From Lacunisphaera sp. (GTDB lineage: Bacteria; Verrucomicrobiota; Verrucomicrobiia; Opitutales; Opitutaceae), in contig JAQSCO010000005.1 of assembly GCA_029945445.1 (NCBI GenBank), positions 186,001 through 250,000 on the forward strand: a DNA stretch of 64,000 bases. Reading direction: 5' to 3'. The translations under genes and the position numbers were made by a program. The notes under the pieces are model-generated. The model did not search any database and was not told the DNA's origin. It saw only the letters and a program-made list of their open reading frames with translations. Below are positions 46,704 through 56,391 of this stretch, in pieces (the stretch's first letter is position 1; each line of letters begins with the position of its first letter).

Positions 46704-49700
46704 TGAAACGCAAATTTGATCATTCCGCTCCCGCGCCGTCCGGATCCGCCGGTCCGAAATACTGGCGCAGCCTCGACGAGCTGGCCGACACGCCCGGCTT
46801 CCGCGAGCACATGGCCCGCGAGTTCCCCGAGGGCGCGTCCAGCATCGAGGGCGTTGATCGCCGGCAGTTCATGAAGCTGATGGCCGCCTCGTTCGCGCTT
46901 GGCGGCCTGGGTCTCGCCGGCTGCCGCCGCCCCGAGAAGCACATCCTGCCCTACGGCAAGTCCGTCGAATACACCGTTCCCGGCCTCCCGCTCTATTTCG
47001 CGACCGCGATGCCGCTGCGCAAGTCCGCCATCCCGCTGCTCGCCGAGACGCACCAGGGCCGCCCGACCAAGCTCGAGGGCAACCCGAGCTACCTGCCGCA
47101 CGGTGGCGCCAGCTCGCTCCTGGCGCAGGCCTCGGTCCTCGACCTTTACGATCCCGAGCGCGCCACCGGTCACACCCAGGGCGGCATGGTGCTGACGAAC
47201 GACGCGGTCAACAAGCTGCTCGCGGACATCAACAAGACCTACGCGGGCCGCGGCGAGGGCCTGGCGTTCCTCGCCGATGAGTCCGCCTCGCCGACCCGCG
47301 CGCGCCTCGTCGCGAAGCTGAAGAGGATTTTCCCGCGCGCCATCTGGGCCGAATACGAGCCGGTGCAGGACGAGCCGCCGGTCGCCGCCGCGCAGGCCGC
47401 GTTCGGCCAGAACGTGAAGCCCGTCTACCGCTTCGCCCAGGCCAAGCGCATCCTCTCGCTTGATGCGGATTTCTTCCACGCCGAGGCCGGTTCGCTCTAT
47501 TACGCCCGCGAGTTTGCCAAGGGCCGCCGCGTCAGGAGCAAGGACGACGAGATGAACCGCCTCTACGTCGCCGAGAGCGGTTTCTCGCTCACCGGCAGCA
47601 TGGCGGACCACCGCCTGCGCATCGCCAGCAGCCAGATCCTTTCGCTCGCGGCGGCGGTCGCGAACAAGGTGCTCGCGACGGAGATTTTCGCCCCGCTGAC
47701 CAAGGGCCTCGAGATCAACCCCGAGTGGATCGCGCAGTGCGCCGAGGATTTGCTCGAGCACTCCGGCGCCAGCCTCGTCGTTGCCGGCGCCCACCAGCCC
47801 GTCGCCGTCCATGTGCTCGCCTACGCGATGAACGCGAAGCTCGGCAATGTCGGCAAGACGATCGACTTTGTGGCGGTTGAACCGGCCGGCGCCTCCACCA
47901 TCCAGGCGCTCGCCACCGCGATGAAGGCTGGTGCGGTCAAGACGCTCTTCGTGCTCGGCGGCAACCCGGCCTACAACGCGCCGGCCGATCTCAATTTTGG
48001 CGTGCTGCTGAAGTCGGTGCCGCAGGTGATCCGCCACGGTTACTCCGTGGACGAGACCGCGGCCCTGGCCGGCGTGAATATCGGCGCGACCCACTATCTC
48101 GAGTCCTGGGGCGATGCCCGCACGGTCGACGGCACCATCGTGCCGGTCCAGCCGATGATCATGCCGCTCTTCAACGGCGTATCCGAGGTCGAGCTGCTCG
48201 CGCGCGTCGCCGGCGACGACAAGGCTGACGCCTACGCCGAGGTGTTCATCACCCTTGGCGGCGACAAGAAGGTCTTCGAGAAATTCCTGCACGACGGCCA
48301 GCTCGAGGGCTCGGCCTACAAGGTGGTTTCCGTGGCGTTCGATCCGCAGCGCGCCGCTTCCGTCTTGGCGCAGAGCCCGGCTTCCACCGCGCTCTCGAAG
48401 GACAACCTCGAGGTTCGCTTCGCCACCGACCACAAGATGGACGACGGCCGCTTCGCCAACAACGGCTGGCTGCAGGAGTGCCCGGATCCGATGACGAAGA
48501 TCTCGTGGGACAACGCGATCCTCGTCAGCCCGCGCCTCGCCAAGGAACTCGGCATTGTCCCCGCCGGCAGCCTGCTGCAGGTCGCGCGCAAGGAAGAAGC
48601 CGAGTTTACCCAAGGCAAAGAGAACGCCCATGTCTTTGAGGTGACCGTTAACGGCCGCACCGTGCGCGGCCCGGTCCACATCCAGCCCGGTCTGGCCAAT
48701 TACACGATCGTCCTCCCGCTCGGCTACGGCCGCAGCCAGTCCGGCCACATCGGCACGGGCACGGGCTTCAACGCCTACGCCATCCGCACCAGCGACGGCC
48801 TGGGCTTCGTGACCGGCGCGACCGTGCGCGACACCGGCACGCGCATGAAGCTCGCGAACACGCAGGAGCACTGGTCGATGGAAGGCCGCGACATCGTGCG
48901 CGAGGCGAACTTCGAGGGTGAATTCGGCTACAAGAAGAATCCCGCGTTCGTGACCGGCATCGGCATGGAAGGCCATTCGCCCGCGGTCTACGGCGACTAC
49001 ACGCCCGAGCAGTTCGCCGCGCTGCCCGCCGCCGAGCGCAGCAAGCTCGCCATCGCCCGCGCCATCGAGACCCCGCGCGGCAACTCGCTCTACGAGACCC
49101 CGAATCTCACCGGCACGCACCAGTGGGGCATGTCGATCGACCTCAACACCTGCATCGGCTGCAACGCCTGCATCGTCGCCTGCCAGGCGGAGAACAACAT
49201 CCCGATCGTGGGCAAGGAACAGGTCATGCGCGGTCGCGAGATGCAGTGGATCCGTCTCGACCGCTATTATTCCGACGGCCAGGCCGACCCCGAGGCCTTC
49301 GGCGCCGAGGGCAACAAGATCCTCCCCGAGGATCCGCAGGTTTCCATGCAGCCGATGACCTGCCAGCACTGCGAACTCGCGCCCTGCGAGACGGTGTGCC
49401 CGGTCAACGCCACGGTGCACGACGACGAGGGCATCAACGTGATGGCCTACAACCGCTGCATCGGCACCCGCTATTGCGCGAACAACTGTCCCTACAAGGT
49501 TCGCCGCTTCAATTTCTTCGACTACAACAAGCGCGCCACCGACGCCCTCTACCTGGGCCCGCTCGGCCACCAGAGCGAGATGCCGGAGCTGGTCAAGATG
49601 GTGAAGAACCCCGACGTCACCGTGCGCATGCGCGGCGTCATGGAGAAGTGCACCTATTGCGTCCAGCGCGTGCAGCAGGCCAAGATCGCGCAGAAGCGCA

Positions 49701-50059
49701 AGGCCGGCTCACCCCTCGAGGGCCTGGCTGACGTCCGCGTTCCCGACGGCACGGTCAAGACCGCCTGCCAGCAGGTGTGCCCGGTCGAGGCCATCGTCTT
49801 CGGCGACATCAAGGACGAGCACAGCGCCGTCTCGAAGGCCAAGGCTCAGGATCGCGACTACGCCGTCCTCGGCTACCTCAACATTCGCCCGCGCACGACC
49901 TACCTCGGCAAGCTGCGCAACCCGAACCCGTCCATGCCCGATTACGCCGCGCTCCCGCTTTCCCGCGTCGAGTATAACAAGAAGAACGGCCACACCGAGC
50001 ACGGCCACGGGGCCGAGAAGCACGGGCACGACGAAAAGAACGGGGGGCATGCCGGATGA
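46703..50059 (+). CDS. actB: Alternative Complex III subunit ActB, iron-sulfur/molybdopterin-like protein
   Basis: 1118 residues. A Tat signal with a lipobox-like end lies at ~52-74 ([20 protein letters not shown] then AGC). The N-terminal ~700 residues are a molybdopterin-oxidoreductase-like fold that in known ActB proteins holds no cofactor. The C-terminal ~300 residues carry ferredoxin-type clusters: [42 protein letters not shown], and CTYC paired with CQQVCPVEA. This fits three 4Fe-4S and one 3Fe-4S clusters. It ends in a His-rich tail ([20 protein letters not shown]). It overlaps actC by four bases. Confidence 0.95.
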   Translation: MKRKFDHSAPAPSGSAGPKYWRSLDELADTPGFREHMAREFPEGASSIEGVDRRQFMKLMAASFALGGLGLAGCRRPEKHILPYGKSVEYTVPGLPLYFATAMPLRKSAIPLLAETHQGRPTKLEGNPSYLPHGGASSLLAQASVLDLYDPERATGHTQGGMVLTNDAVNKLLADINKTYAGRGEGLAFLADESASPTRARLVAKLKRIFPRAIWAEYEPVQDEPPVAAAQAAFGQNVKPVYRFAQAKRILSLDADFFHAEAGSLYYAREFAKGRRVRSKDDEMNRLYVAESGFSLTGSMADHRLRIASSQILSLAAAVANKVLATEIFAPLTKGLEINPEWIAQCAEDLLEHSGASLVVAGAHQPVAVHVLAYAMNAKLGNVGKTIDFVAVEPAGASTIQALATAMKAGAVKTLFVLGGNPAYNAPADLNFGVLLKSVPQVIRHGYSVDETAALAGVNIGATHYLESWGDARTVDGTIVPVQPMIMPLFNGVSEVELLARVAGDDKADAYAEVFITLGGDKKVFEKFLHDGQLEGSAYKVVSVAFDPQRAASVLAQSPASTALSKDNLEVRFATDHKMDDGRFANNGWLQECPDPMTKISWDNAILVSPRLAKELGIVPAGSLLQVARKEEAEFTQGKENAHVFEVTVNGRTVRGPVHIQPGLANYTIVLPLGYGRSQSGHIGTGTGFNAYAIRTSDGLGFVTGATVRDTGTRMKLANTQEHWSMEGRDIVREANFEGEFGYKKNPAFVTGIGMEGHSPAVYGDYTPEQFAALPAAERSKLAIARAIETPRGNSLYETPNLTGTHQWGMSIDLNTCIGCNACIVACQAENNIPIVGKEQVMRGREMQWIRLDRYYSDGQADPEAFGAEGNKILPEDPQVSMQPMTCQHCELAPCETVCPVNATVHDDEGINVMAYNRCIGTRYCANNCPYKVRRFNFFDYNKRATDALYLGPLGHQSEMPELVKMVKNPDVTVRMRGVMEKCTYCVQRVQQAKIAQKRKAGSPLEGLADVRVPDGTVKTACQQVCPVEAIVFGDIKDEHSAVSKAKAQDRDYAVLGYLNIRPRTTYLGKLRNPNPSMPDYAALPLSRVEYNKKNGHTEHGHGAEKHGHDEKNGGHAG

Positions 50060-51489
50060 GCGCGCACTCCGCCGATACTTCCGCGCCCGCCATTCTCGCC
50101 GAGGTCAAGCCGGCCGTCGTGCCGCGCCGCGTGCTCGTCGAGCACGGTCGCGACTTCCACTGGATCACCGAGAAGATCTGCGGCCTCGTCGAGGGTCCGA
50201 CCCCGACCTGGTGGTGGGTGTGCCTCGGCGTCGCGGGTTTCATCGCCTCGTTCACCGTCGCCGGCCTGACCTACCTCGTCTCCACGGGCGTTGGCGTCTG
50301 GGGCCACGCGAACCCGGTCAACTGGGCGTGGGACATCGTCAACTTCGTGTTCTGGATCGGTATCGGCCACGCCGGCACGCTCATTTCCGCCATCCTCTGC
50401 CTGCTGCGCCAGAAGTGGCGCACGTCCATCAATCGCCCGGCCGAGGCCATGACCATCTTCGCGGTCGTGTGCGCGGCGATTTTCCCGGTCTTCCACGTCG
50501 GCCGCATCTGGTTCGCCGTGCTGCCCGGCTACCTGTTCCCGTTCCCGAACTCGAACGGCATCTGGCAGAACTTCCGCTCGCCGCTGGAGTGGGACGTGTT
50601 CGCGGTCTCGACCTACGGCACGGTGTCCGTCCTCTTCTGGTATGTCGGCCTCATCCCCGACCTGGGCACGATGCGCGACCGCTTCACCGCCGCGGGCAAC
50701 GTGGTCAAGGCGCGCATCTACGGCTTCTTCGCCATGGGCTGGCGCGGCTCCAACCGCCACTGGAGCAACTACGAGATGGCCTACCTCATCCTCGCCGGCA
50801 TCGCCACGCCGCTCGTGCTCTCCGTGCACACGATCGTGTCGTTCGACTTCGCCGTGTCGCTCATCCCGGGCTGGCACACGACCATCTTCCCGCCGTATTT
50901 CGTCGCGGGCGCCATCTTCTCCGGCTTCGGCATGGTGCTGACGCTGATGCTGCCGCTGCGCGCCATCTACCGCCTCGAGGACCTGATCACGCAGTATCAC
51001 ATCGACTGCATGTGCAAGATCACCCTGGCGACGGGCACCATGGTGGGCTACGCCTACTCGATGGAGTTCTTCATCGCGTGGTATGGTGCGAACCCCTACG
51101 AGGGTTTCGCGTTCATCAACCGTGCGTTCGGCCACTACGCCTGGGCCTACTGGATCATGATCAGCTGCAACGTCATCACGCCGCAGTTCTTCTGGTTCAA
51201 GAAGGTGCGCGAAAACACCACGCTGGTCTGGATCCTCTGCATCTTCGTGAATGTGGGCATGTGGTTCGAGCGCTTCGTGATCATCGTCACCTCGCTCGCC
51301 CGCGACTTCCTGCCTTCGAGCTGGGGCTATTATTCGCCGTCGGTCGTCGAGATCTTCACGTTCTTCGGGACGTTCGGCGTGTTCTCGTTCCTGTTCCTCC
51401 TTTTCATCCGCTTTGTCCCCATCATGCCGATGTCGGAAATCAAGGCGGTCATCCCCGCGGCCGATCCCCATGGGTCGTCCCACCATTAA
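50056..51489 (+). CDS. actC: Alternative Complex III subunit ActC, NrfD/PsrC-like quinol-binding membrane protein
   Basis: 477 residues with about ten hydrophobic helices, of the NrfD/PsrC superfamily. [20 protein letters not shown] in helix 2-3 and [20 protein letters not shown] are conserved family segments. The first ~45 residues are cytoplasmic. ActC takes electrons from quinol on the outer side and passes them to the clusters of ActB. TAA at 51487-51489 overlaps the AAGGAGG of the next gene. Confidence 0.95.
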   Translation: MSAHSADTSAPAILAEVKPAVVPRRVLVEHGRDFHWITEKICGLVEGPTPTWWWVCLGVAGFIASFTVAGLTYLVSTGVGVWGHANPVNWAWDIVNFVFWIGIGHAGTLISAILCLLRQKWRTSINRPAEAMTIFAVVCAAIFPVFHVGRIWFAVLPGYLFPFPNSNGIWQNFRSPLEWDVFAVSTYGTVSVLFWYVGLIPDLGTMRDRFTAAGNVVKARIYGFFAMGWRGSNRHWSNYEMAYLILAGIATPLVLSVHTIVSFDFAVSLIPGWHTTIFPPYFVAGAIFSGFGMVLTLMLPLRAIYRLEDLITQYHIDCMCKITLATGTMVGYAYSMEFFIAWYGANPYEGFAFINRAFGHYAWAYWIMISCNVITPQFFWFKKVRENTTLVWILCIFVNVGMWFERFVIIVTSLARDFLPSSWGYYSPSVVEIFTFFGTFGVFSFLFLLFIRFVPIMPMSEIKAVIPAADPHGSSHH

Positions 51490-51494
51490 GGAGG
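51488..51494 (+). promoter_or_regulatory. Ribosome binding site of actD
   Basis: AAGGAGG lies five bases before ATG 51500 and inside the end of actC. It is one of very few clear Shine-Dalgarno sequences in the window. It decides the start against an in-frame ATG at 51413 that lies within actC. Confidence 0.85.
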
Positions 51495-51499
51495 CCGCC

Positions 51500-52030
51500 A
51501 TGAAAAAAACCTACGGCCTCATCGCCGCCTTCGACACGGTGCCCGCGCTTTACCACGCCTGCGAGAAGGTCCGCGACGCCGGCTACTCGCAGTGGGACAC
51601 GTTCACGCCGTTCCCGGTCCACGGGCTCGATGCCGCGATGGGCATGCGCCGCTCCAAGGTCCCGCGCTTCTCGCTCGCCGGCGGCATCACCGGCTTCTTC
51701 ACCGGCATGGGCTTCATCGCCTGGCTGGGGTGGGTGGAGTATCCGCTCGTGGTCGGCGGCAAGCCGATGTTCAGCCCGATGTTCGCCTTTCCCGTGGCCT
51801 ACGAGCTGACGATCCTCTTCACGGCCTTCGCGACCATCGGCGGCATGTTCCTGTTGAACCAGCTGCCGATGCACTACCATCCTGTGCTGAAGGCGCCGCA
51901 GTTCGTCCGCGCCATGGACGACCGCTTCTACATTGTGATCGAGGCCAACGACCCGAAATTCAACCCGGCCCAGACCCGCGCCCTGCTCGAGCAGGCCGGT
52001 GGCAAGGACCTCGCCGAACTCGACGAATAA
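51500..52030 (+). CDS. actD: Alternative Complex III subunit ActD (DUF3341)
   Basis: 176 residues starting MKKTYGLIAAFDTVPALYHA, the classic DUF3341 opening. Two helices follow (LAGGITGFFTGMGFIAWLGW and ELTILFTAFATIGGMFLLNQ), with MHYHPVLKAPQFVRAMDDRF after the second. ActD is a small membrane subunit without cofactors that holds ActC and ActF together. It is followed one base later by actE. Confidence 0.94.
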   Translation: MKKTYGLIAAFDTVPALYHACEKVRDAGYSQWDTFTPFPVHGLDAAMGMRRSKVPRFSLAGGITGFFTGMGFIAWLGWVEYPLVVGGKPMFSPMFAFPVAYELTILFTAFATIGGMFLLNQLPMHYHPVLKAPQFVRAMDDRFYIVIEANDPKFNPAQTRALLEQAGGKDLAELDE

Positions 52031-52031
52031 G

Positions 52032-52685
52032 ATGCGTTACGCCTACTACACGCTCGCCTTCGTCGTCGTGCTCCTGATCTCGGTCATGGGCTTCCGCGGC
52101 ATGAAGGCCACCCAGCCGCCGATCGAGGTGTTCCCCGACATGGACCATCAGGCCAAATACAAGCCGCAGGCCGAGTCCAAGTTCTTCGCCGACGCCCGCG
52201 CCGACCGGCCGATGCCCGCCGGCACCGTGCCGTATGGCCGCGGCACCGGCGTCGAGCCCGGCCGCGATTTCCATGACCCCGCCTTCCTCCGCGCCGACGA
52301 CTTCCGCTACGCCGGCAAGGCCGCCGACGGTTCCTTCGCCCGCGGCTTCCCGGTGCCGGTCACCAAGGAACTCCTCCAGCGCGGCCAGGGCCGCTATGCG
52401 ATTTACTGCGCGCCGTGCCATGGTGCGCTCGGCGATGGCAACGGCATCACCAAGCCCTACGGCATGCTCGCGGCGGCGACCTACCACGACGACCGCCTTC
52501 GCGGCATGGCCGAAGGCGAGATCTTCAACACCATCACGAACGGCAAGAACACGATGCTGTCCTATGCGGACAAGCTTTCGCCGGACGACCGCTGGGCCGT
52601 GGTTGCCTACGTGCGCGCCCTGCAGCGCGCCCGCCATGCGACGATCGCCGATGTCCCGGCCGACCAGCGCGGAGGGCTGAAATGA
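52032..52685 (+). CDS. actE: Alternative Complex III subunit ActE, monohaem cytochrome c
   Basis: 217 residues from ATG 52032. An N-terminal anchor (YAYYTLAFVVVLLISVMGFR) precedes MDHQAKYKPQAESKFFADAR, a conserved ActE segment. One haem site, YCAPCHGALGDGNG, and an axial Met in NTMLSYADKLSPDDRWAVVA complete the cytochrome domain. It probably hands electrons to the downstream cytochrome or oxidase. It is one base before actF. Confidence 0.94.
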   Translation: MRYAYYTLAFVVVLLISVMGFRGMKATQPPIEVFPDMDHQAKYKPQAESKFFADARADRPMPAGTVPYGRGTGVEPGRDFHDPAFLRADDFRYAGKAADGSFARGFPVPVTKELLQRGQGRYAIYCAPCHGALGDGNGITKPYGMLAAATYHDDRLRGMAEGEIFNTITNGKNTMLSYADKLSPDDRWAVVAYVRALQRARHATIADVPADQRGGLK

Positions 52686-52686
52686 C

Positions 52687-53952
52687 ATGAGTGCCGCTCC
52701 CCAATCCACCGCCGCGCTCGCGGGCAAATTCCTGATCGCCGGGCTCGCGGGCCTTGCGGTCACCGCGCTCGGCTACTTCGCGACCGGCAACCAGCAGGGC
52801 GTGGCCCTTTCCTACCTGGTGGGCGTGGCCTACTGGACGACCGTGTGCATCGGCATGCTGCTGCTGATTCTCATCCATCACATCACGGACGCCGGCTGGT
52901 CCACGGTCATCCGCCGCCAGTATGAGCACGGGATCTCCGCGTTCCTCTGGCTCGGCGTGCTGTTCATCCCGCTCATCCTCTCGGCCTGGATGAATCCCGG
53001 CCTGGTGTGGCCTTGGATGGACCTCGGGCATGTGCTCCACGGCACGCACACGGTCGGCGAAGACCCGCTCTACCTCAAGAAGGCCGGCTTCCTCAGCCGG
53101 AACATGTTCACCGGGATGACCGTGGCGTTCTTCGCGATCTGGATCTGGCTCTCGGCCCGGCTCCGCAAGGCCTCGTTCGCGCAGGATGGCGACGGCGATG
53201 CGAAGTGGACCTTCATGAACCGCAAGACCGCGGCCTTTGGCATTCCGCTCACCGCCCTCGCCCTCAGCTTCGCGGCGATCTACTGGATGAAGAGCCTCGA
53301 GTATCACTGGTTCTCCACGATGTATGGCGTGTGGTTCTTCGCGAACTGCGTGCGCGCCGGCCTCGCGTTCGCGGTCTTCATCACCTGCTGGCTCTACGCC
53401 CGCGGCGACTACAAGGGCATCTTCAATACCGGCCACTTCCACGCGCTGGTGGCACTGGCCTTCGCCTTCGTGGTGTTCTGGGCCTATGTGACCTTCTCGC
53501 AGTACTTCCTGATCTGGAACGCCAACGTTCCCGAGGAGACTTTCTGGTATAACATCCGCGAGACCGGCGACTGGTGGTATATCGGCATGCTGCTCCTGTT
53601 CGGTCACTTCTTCGTGCCGTTCCTCTCCTGGCTGGTCTACCGCAACAAGGCCGAGCGCAAGCCGGCGGCCATCATCAGCGCCTGGATCGCGATCATCATC
53701 CTCGTCGACCTCTGCTACAACGTCCTCCCGGCCCTGAAGGATACGCACGGGGAGCCGCTGCCGTTCCTATCGATCAACCTGCTTTGGGTGCTCTCCTCCG
53801 TGGTCGGCGTGGGCGGCATCTGCGTCTGGTCCTATTTGAAGAGCTTCCCGACGGCCAAGCTGATCCCGATCCGCGACCCGCGCATCGTGGAATCCCTCAC
53901 GCACCATCCCGCCACCGCGTCGGAGCCCGGCGCCGTGCCGGCCGCCCACTAA
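52687..53952 (+). CDS. actF: Alternative Complex III subunit ActF, membrane protein
   Basis: 421 residues with about ten hydrophobic helices, a shorter relative of ActC. Recognised segments are SYLVGVAYWTTVCIGMLLLI, EHGISAFLWLGVLFIPLILS, and TFSQYFLIWNANVPEETFWY. ActF carries no cofactor and is thought to form part of a proton path. The C-terminus is alanine-rich and soluble. A 3-bp gap separates it from the next small gene. Confidence 0.94.
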   Translation: MSAAPQSTAALAGKFLIAGLAGLAVTALGYFATGNQQGVALSYLVGVAYWTTVCIGMLLLILIHHITDAGWSTVIRRQYEHGISAFLWLGVLFIPLILSAWMNPGLVWPWMDLGHVLHGTHTVGEDPLYLKKAGFLSRNMFTGMTVAFFAIWIWLSARLRKASFAQDGDGDAKWTFMNRKTAAFGIPLTALALSFAAIYWMKSLEYHWFSTMYGVWFFANCVRAGLAFAVFITCWLYARGDYKGIFNTGHFHALVALAFAFVVFWAYVTFSQYFLIWNANVPEETFWYNIRETGDWWYIGMLLLFGHFFVPFLSWLVYRNKAERKPAAIISAWIAIIILVDLCYNVLPALKDTHGEPLPFLSINLLWVLSSVVGVGGICVWSYLKSFPTAKLIPIRDPRIVESLTHHPATASEPGAVPAAH

Positions 53953-53955
53953 GCC

Positions 53956-54264
53956 ATGAGCGACTCCTCCTCCCATTTTTCCTTCCCGCACCGCACGCCC
54001 GTGTTCACCACGATCCTCGTGCTCGTGTGCATGGCCGTGTTCGGCTGGCTCGCGCGGAAGGTCTACGCGCCGCACGCCCGCGCCGTCGACAAGATCGAGG
54101 GCGTGCGCACCCCCGCCGACCGCGCGGCCCTGCTGGCGGAGCACCGGACCAAGGCACACGCCGAAGCCACCACCTACGGCTGGGTGGACCAGAAGGCCGG
54201 CGTTGTCCGCCTGCCGCTCGACCGCGCCGTGGAGCTGACCGTGCAGGAGCACGCCCAAAAGTGA
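53956..54264 (+). CDS. Small single-helix membrane protein between ActF and CcoN-like subunit
   Basis: 102 residues. A helix (FTTILVLVCMAVFGWLARKV) is followed by a polar part of ~65 residues ending YGWVDQKAGVVRLPLDRAVE LTVQ. The last motif, G-W-V-D-x-x-x-G-x-x-x-x-P-x-D-R-A, recurs from memory in short proteins next to bacterial respiratory genes. There are no Cys and no haem site. Position suggests an accessory subunit bridging ActF and the CcoN-like protein. I cannot name the family. Confidence 0.75.
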   Translation: MSDSSSHFSFPHRTPVFTTILVLVCMAVFGWLARKVYAPHARAVDKIEGVRTPADRAALLAEHRTKAHAEATTYGWVDQKAGVVRLPLDRAVELTVQEHAQK

Positions 54265-54271
54265 CCCGCCG

Positions 54272-55708
54272 ATGAATTCTCCCGATAACAACCGCACGGA
54301 GCAGATGGAGATCGACGCCTCCGCCAAGTGGCCGGTGCTCTTCATTTTCGCCCACGCGCTGGCCTGGCTCATCGTCGGCGGCGCCCTCGAGCTGGCGGCG
54401 GCGATCCAGCTGCACACGCCCACCTTCCTCGCGACCTGCGAGTGGTTCACCCACGGCCGGCTCGCGCCCGCCGCGTCGAACGCCCTCGTCTACGGCTGGG
54501 GCTTCAACGCCGCCTTCGCCTTCGGCCTCTGGCTGATGGCGCGCCTGTCCGCCACGACGCTCCGCCACGGCGGCTGGCTCTTCGTGGCCGCCAAGTTCTG
54601 GAACGTGGGCGTCTTCCTCGGCGTGGCCGGCATCCTCGCCGGTTACTCGACCTCCTTCGAGCTGCTCGAGATGCCGCGCTTCGTCACCTTCCTCCTGCTC
54701 GCGGCCTACGCGCTCATCGGCGTGTGGGGCGTCACGACCTTCAGCATCCGCAACACCGAGAATGTCTTCGCCTCGCAGTGGTATCTCTTCGGCGCGGCGT
54801 TCTGGTTTCCGTGGCTCTACGCCATCGCACAGATCATGCTCTTCCGCGCCCCGGTGCGCGGCGTGATGCAGCCGGTCGTCAACGCGTGGTATGTGCACGG
54901 CCTCTACGGCCTGTGGTTCGTGCCGGTCGCGCTGGCCGCCGCGTATTACCTCCTGCCCAAGATCCTCGGCAAACCCATCTCGAACTACTACCTCGCGCCC
55001 CTCGCGTTCTGGTGGCTCGCGATCACGACCGCCTTCGCCGGCGGCAGCCGGCTGATCGGCGCCCCGGTGCCGGTCTGGATCCCGACGCTCGGCACCGTCG
55101 CCAACTTCATGCTCGTGGTCCCGGTCGTGCTCATCGGGCTCAACCTCTTCGGCACGCTCGCCGGTCGCTACGCCTCGCTGAAGGGCAGTGTCTCGCTGCG
55201 CTTCGTCTTCATCAGCCTGCTGGCCTTCGTGCTGGCGTCGGCGCTCAACTTCGCCTTTTCGCTGCGGGACGTCGCCGAGGTCGTGCAGTTCACGCTGCTC
55301 TCCAGCCTGCGCGACTGGCTGATCTTCTACGCCTGCTTCTCGACCGCCATGTTCGGCGCCGCCTACTTCATGCTGCCGCGCCTGACCGGCCTCGAGTGGC
55401 GCTCGCCCGCGCTGGTGAAGATCCACCTCGGCGCGACGGTGCTCGGCACCGGCCTGCTCACGCTCGGCCTGGCCTGGGGCGGCTGGACGCAGGGCCACCT
55501 GCTCGCCGATCCCGCCGTGGGCTTCACCGACCTCTCCAAGGCCATGACCTTCTGGTTCACCGTCCGCACCGGCGGTCTGGCGCTCCTGCTCCTCGGCCAC
55601 GTGGCCTTCCTCGTCAACTTCATCTGGATCGCCTGGCCTTTCGATTCCCGCCACACCGCGCCGGCGCAGATCAATCCTCCGCCCGCCCTGGAGGTGCTCA
55701 AGGCATGA
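54272..55708 (+). CDS. CcoN-like protein lacking haem and copper ligands (pseudo-cbb3 subunit I)
   Basis: 478 residues and about twelve helices, the size of CcoN (~474). Three stretches align with cbb3 subunit I: HGRLAPAASNALVYGWGFNA, NAWYVHGLYGLWFVPVALAA with YYLLPKILGKP, and LRDWLIFYACFSTAMFG. At the ligand positions only His209 (one CuB ligand) is kept. The low-spin haem His of G-R-L-x-P-x-H-T-N is Ala68. The CuB His pair of A-G-P-H-H is Ser259-Arg260. The two haem His of I-G-H-V-H are Tyr353 and Cys355, and the cross-linked Tyr is Thr253. The protein should bind no haem and no CuB. The frame is intact and overlaps the next gene (ATGA), so it is not a decaying gene. Confidence 0.85.
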   Translation: MNSPDNNRTEQMEIDASAKWPVLFIFAHALAWLIVGGALELAAAIQLHTPTFLATCEWFTHGRLAPAASNALVYGWGFNAAFAFGLWLMARLSATTLRHGGWLFVAAKFWNVGVFLGVAGILAGYSTSFELLEMPRFVTFLLLAAYALIGVWGVTTFSIRNTENVFASQWYLFGAAFWFPWLYAIAQIMLFRAPVRGVMQPVVNAWYVHGLYGLWFVPVALAAAYYLLPKILGKPISNYYLAPLAFWWLAITTAFAGGSRLIGAPVPVWIPTLGTVANFMLVVPVVLIGLNLFGTLAGRYASLKGSVSLRFVFISLLAFVLASALNFAFSLRDVAEVVQFTLLSSLRDWLIFYACFSTAMFGAAYFMLPRLTGLEWRSPALVKIHLGATVLGTGLLTLGLAWGGWTQGHLLADPAVGFTDLSKAMTFWFTVRTGGLALLLLGHVAFLVNFIWIAWPFDSRHTAPAQINPPPALEVLKA

Positions 55709-56391
55709 AAAACGGTCTCGCCCTCTTCCTCGGCGTCTTCGCCGCCCTCGCGCTCTCCTGGGCCGGCCTGCTGCTGACCGCCCAGCGCCAGTTCGGCAGC
55801 CTCGGCCAGTTCAAGGATCCGGCCGACGACATGCTCTACCCGCAGCCGATGTCGGGCCTGGCCAACCAGGGCCGCCTCGTCTACCAGGATCTCGGCTGCG
55901 TCAGCTGCCACACGCAGCAGGTGCGCCGCGAGGGCTTTGGCACGGATCTCGCCCGCAAGTGGGGCGCGCGCGGCGGCTATGCCCGCGACTACATCCGCGA
56001 CCAGACCGTGCTGATCGGCGCCAGCCGCCTCGGCCCCGACCTGCGCAACGCCGGCAACACCGAGCTGCACCCCTACGCTGACGCCGATTATTTCTACAGC
56101 CTGCTCTACGCCCCGGCGTCCGGCGCCCCGGGCTCGATGATGCCCGCCCACGCGTTCCTCTTTGACATCCACCCGGTCGCCGGCCGCCAGCCCTCCGAGC
56201 ACGCGCTCAAGCTCTCGTCGAAGTTCGCCCCGGGCCCCGGCCTCGAGGTCGTGCCGACCGCCCGCGCGCAGGCCCTGGTCGCCTACCTGATGAGCCTGAA
56301 GGACACCTACGACTATCCCATCGAGCGCACCCGCAACGCGGCCGCCGCCGAGGAAAAGCACGGGGAAAAGCCCAAGGAGGGCGGTAAATAA
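55705..56391 (+). CDS. ccoO: CcoO-like membrane-anchored monohaem cytochrome c
   Basis: 228 residues. An N-terminal anchor (LALFLGVFAALALSWAGLLL) is followed by MSGLANQGRLVYQDLGCVSC and then H-T-Q-Q-V, the CcoO-type haem site, and the axial Met in APGSMMPAHAFLF. SRLGPDLRNAGNTELHP matches the G-P-D-L block of CcoO. The haem site is intact, unlike those of the preceding subunit. CcoO normally feeds electrons to CcoN; here its partner has no acceptor haem, so it may relay electrons between ActE or ActA and a separate oxidase. The stop overlaps the next start by one base. Confidence 0.88.
   Translation: MKNGLALFLGVFAALALSWAGLLLTAQRQFGSLGQFKDPADDMLYPQPMSGLANQGRLVYQDLGCVSCHTQQVRREGFGTDLARKWGARGGYARDYIRDQTVLIGASRLGPDLRNAGNTELHPYADADYFYSLLYAPASGAPGSMMPAHAFLFDIHPVAGRQPSEHALKLSSKFAPGPGLEVVPTARAQALVAYLMSLKDTYDYPIERTRNAAAAEEKHGEKPKEGGK

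Noticed and set aside
46646-49570. 974-codon minus-strand open frame
   Set aside because: It lies fully antisense to actB, whose signals and Fe-S motifs are clear, and shows no recognisable domain.
46703-50059. Reading ActB as an active molybdenum oxidoreductase
   Set aside because: The operon is diagnostic of Alternative Complex III, where the molybdopterin-like fold is known to lack cofactor.
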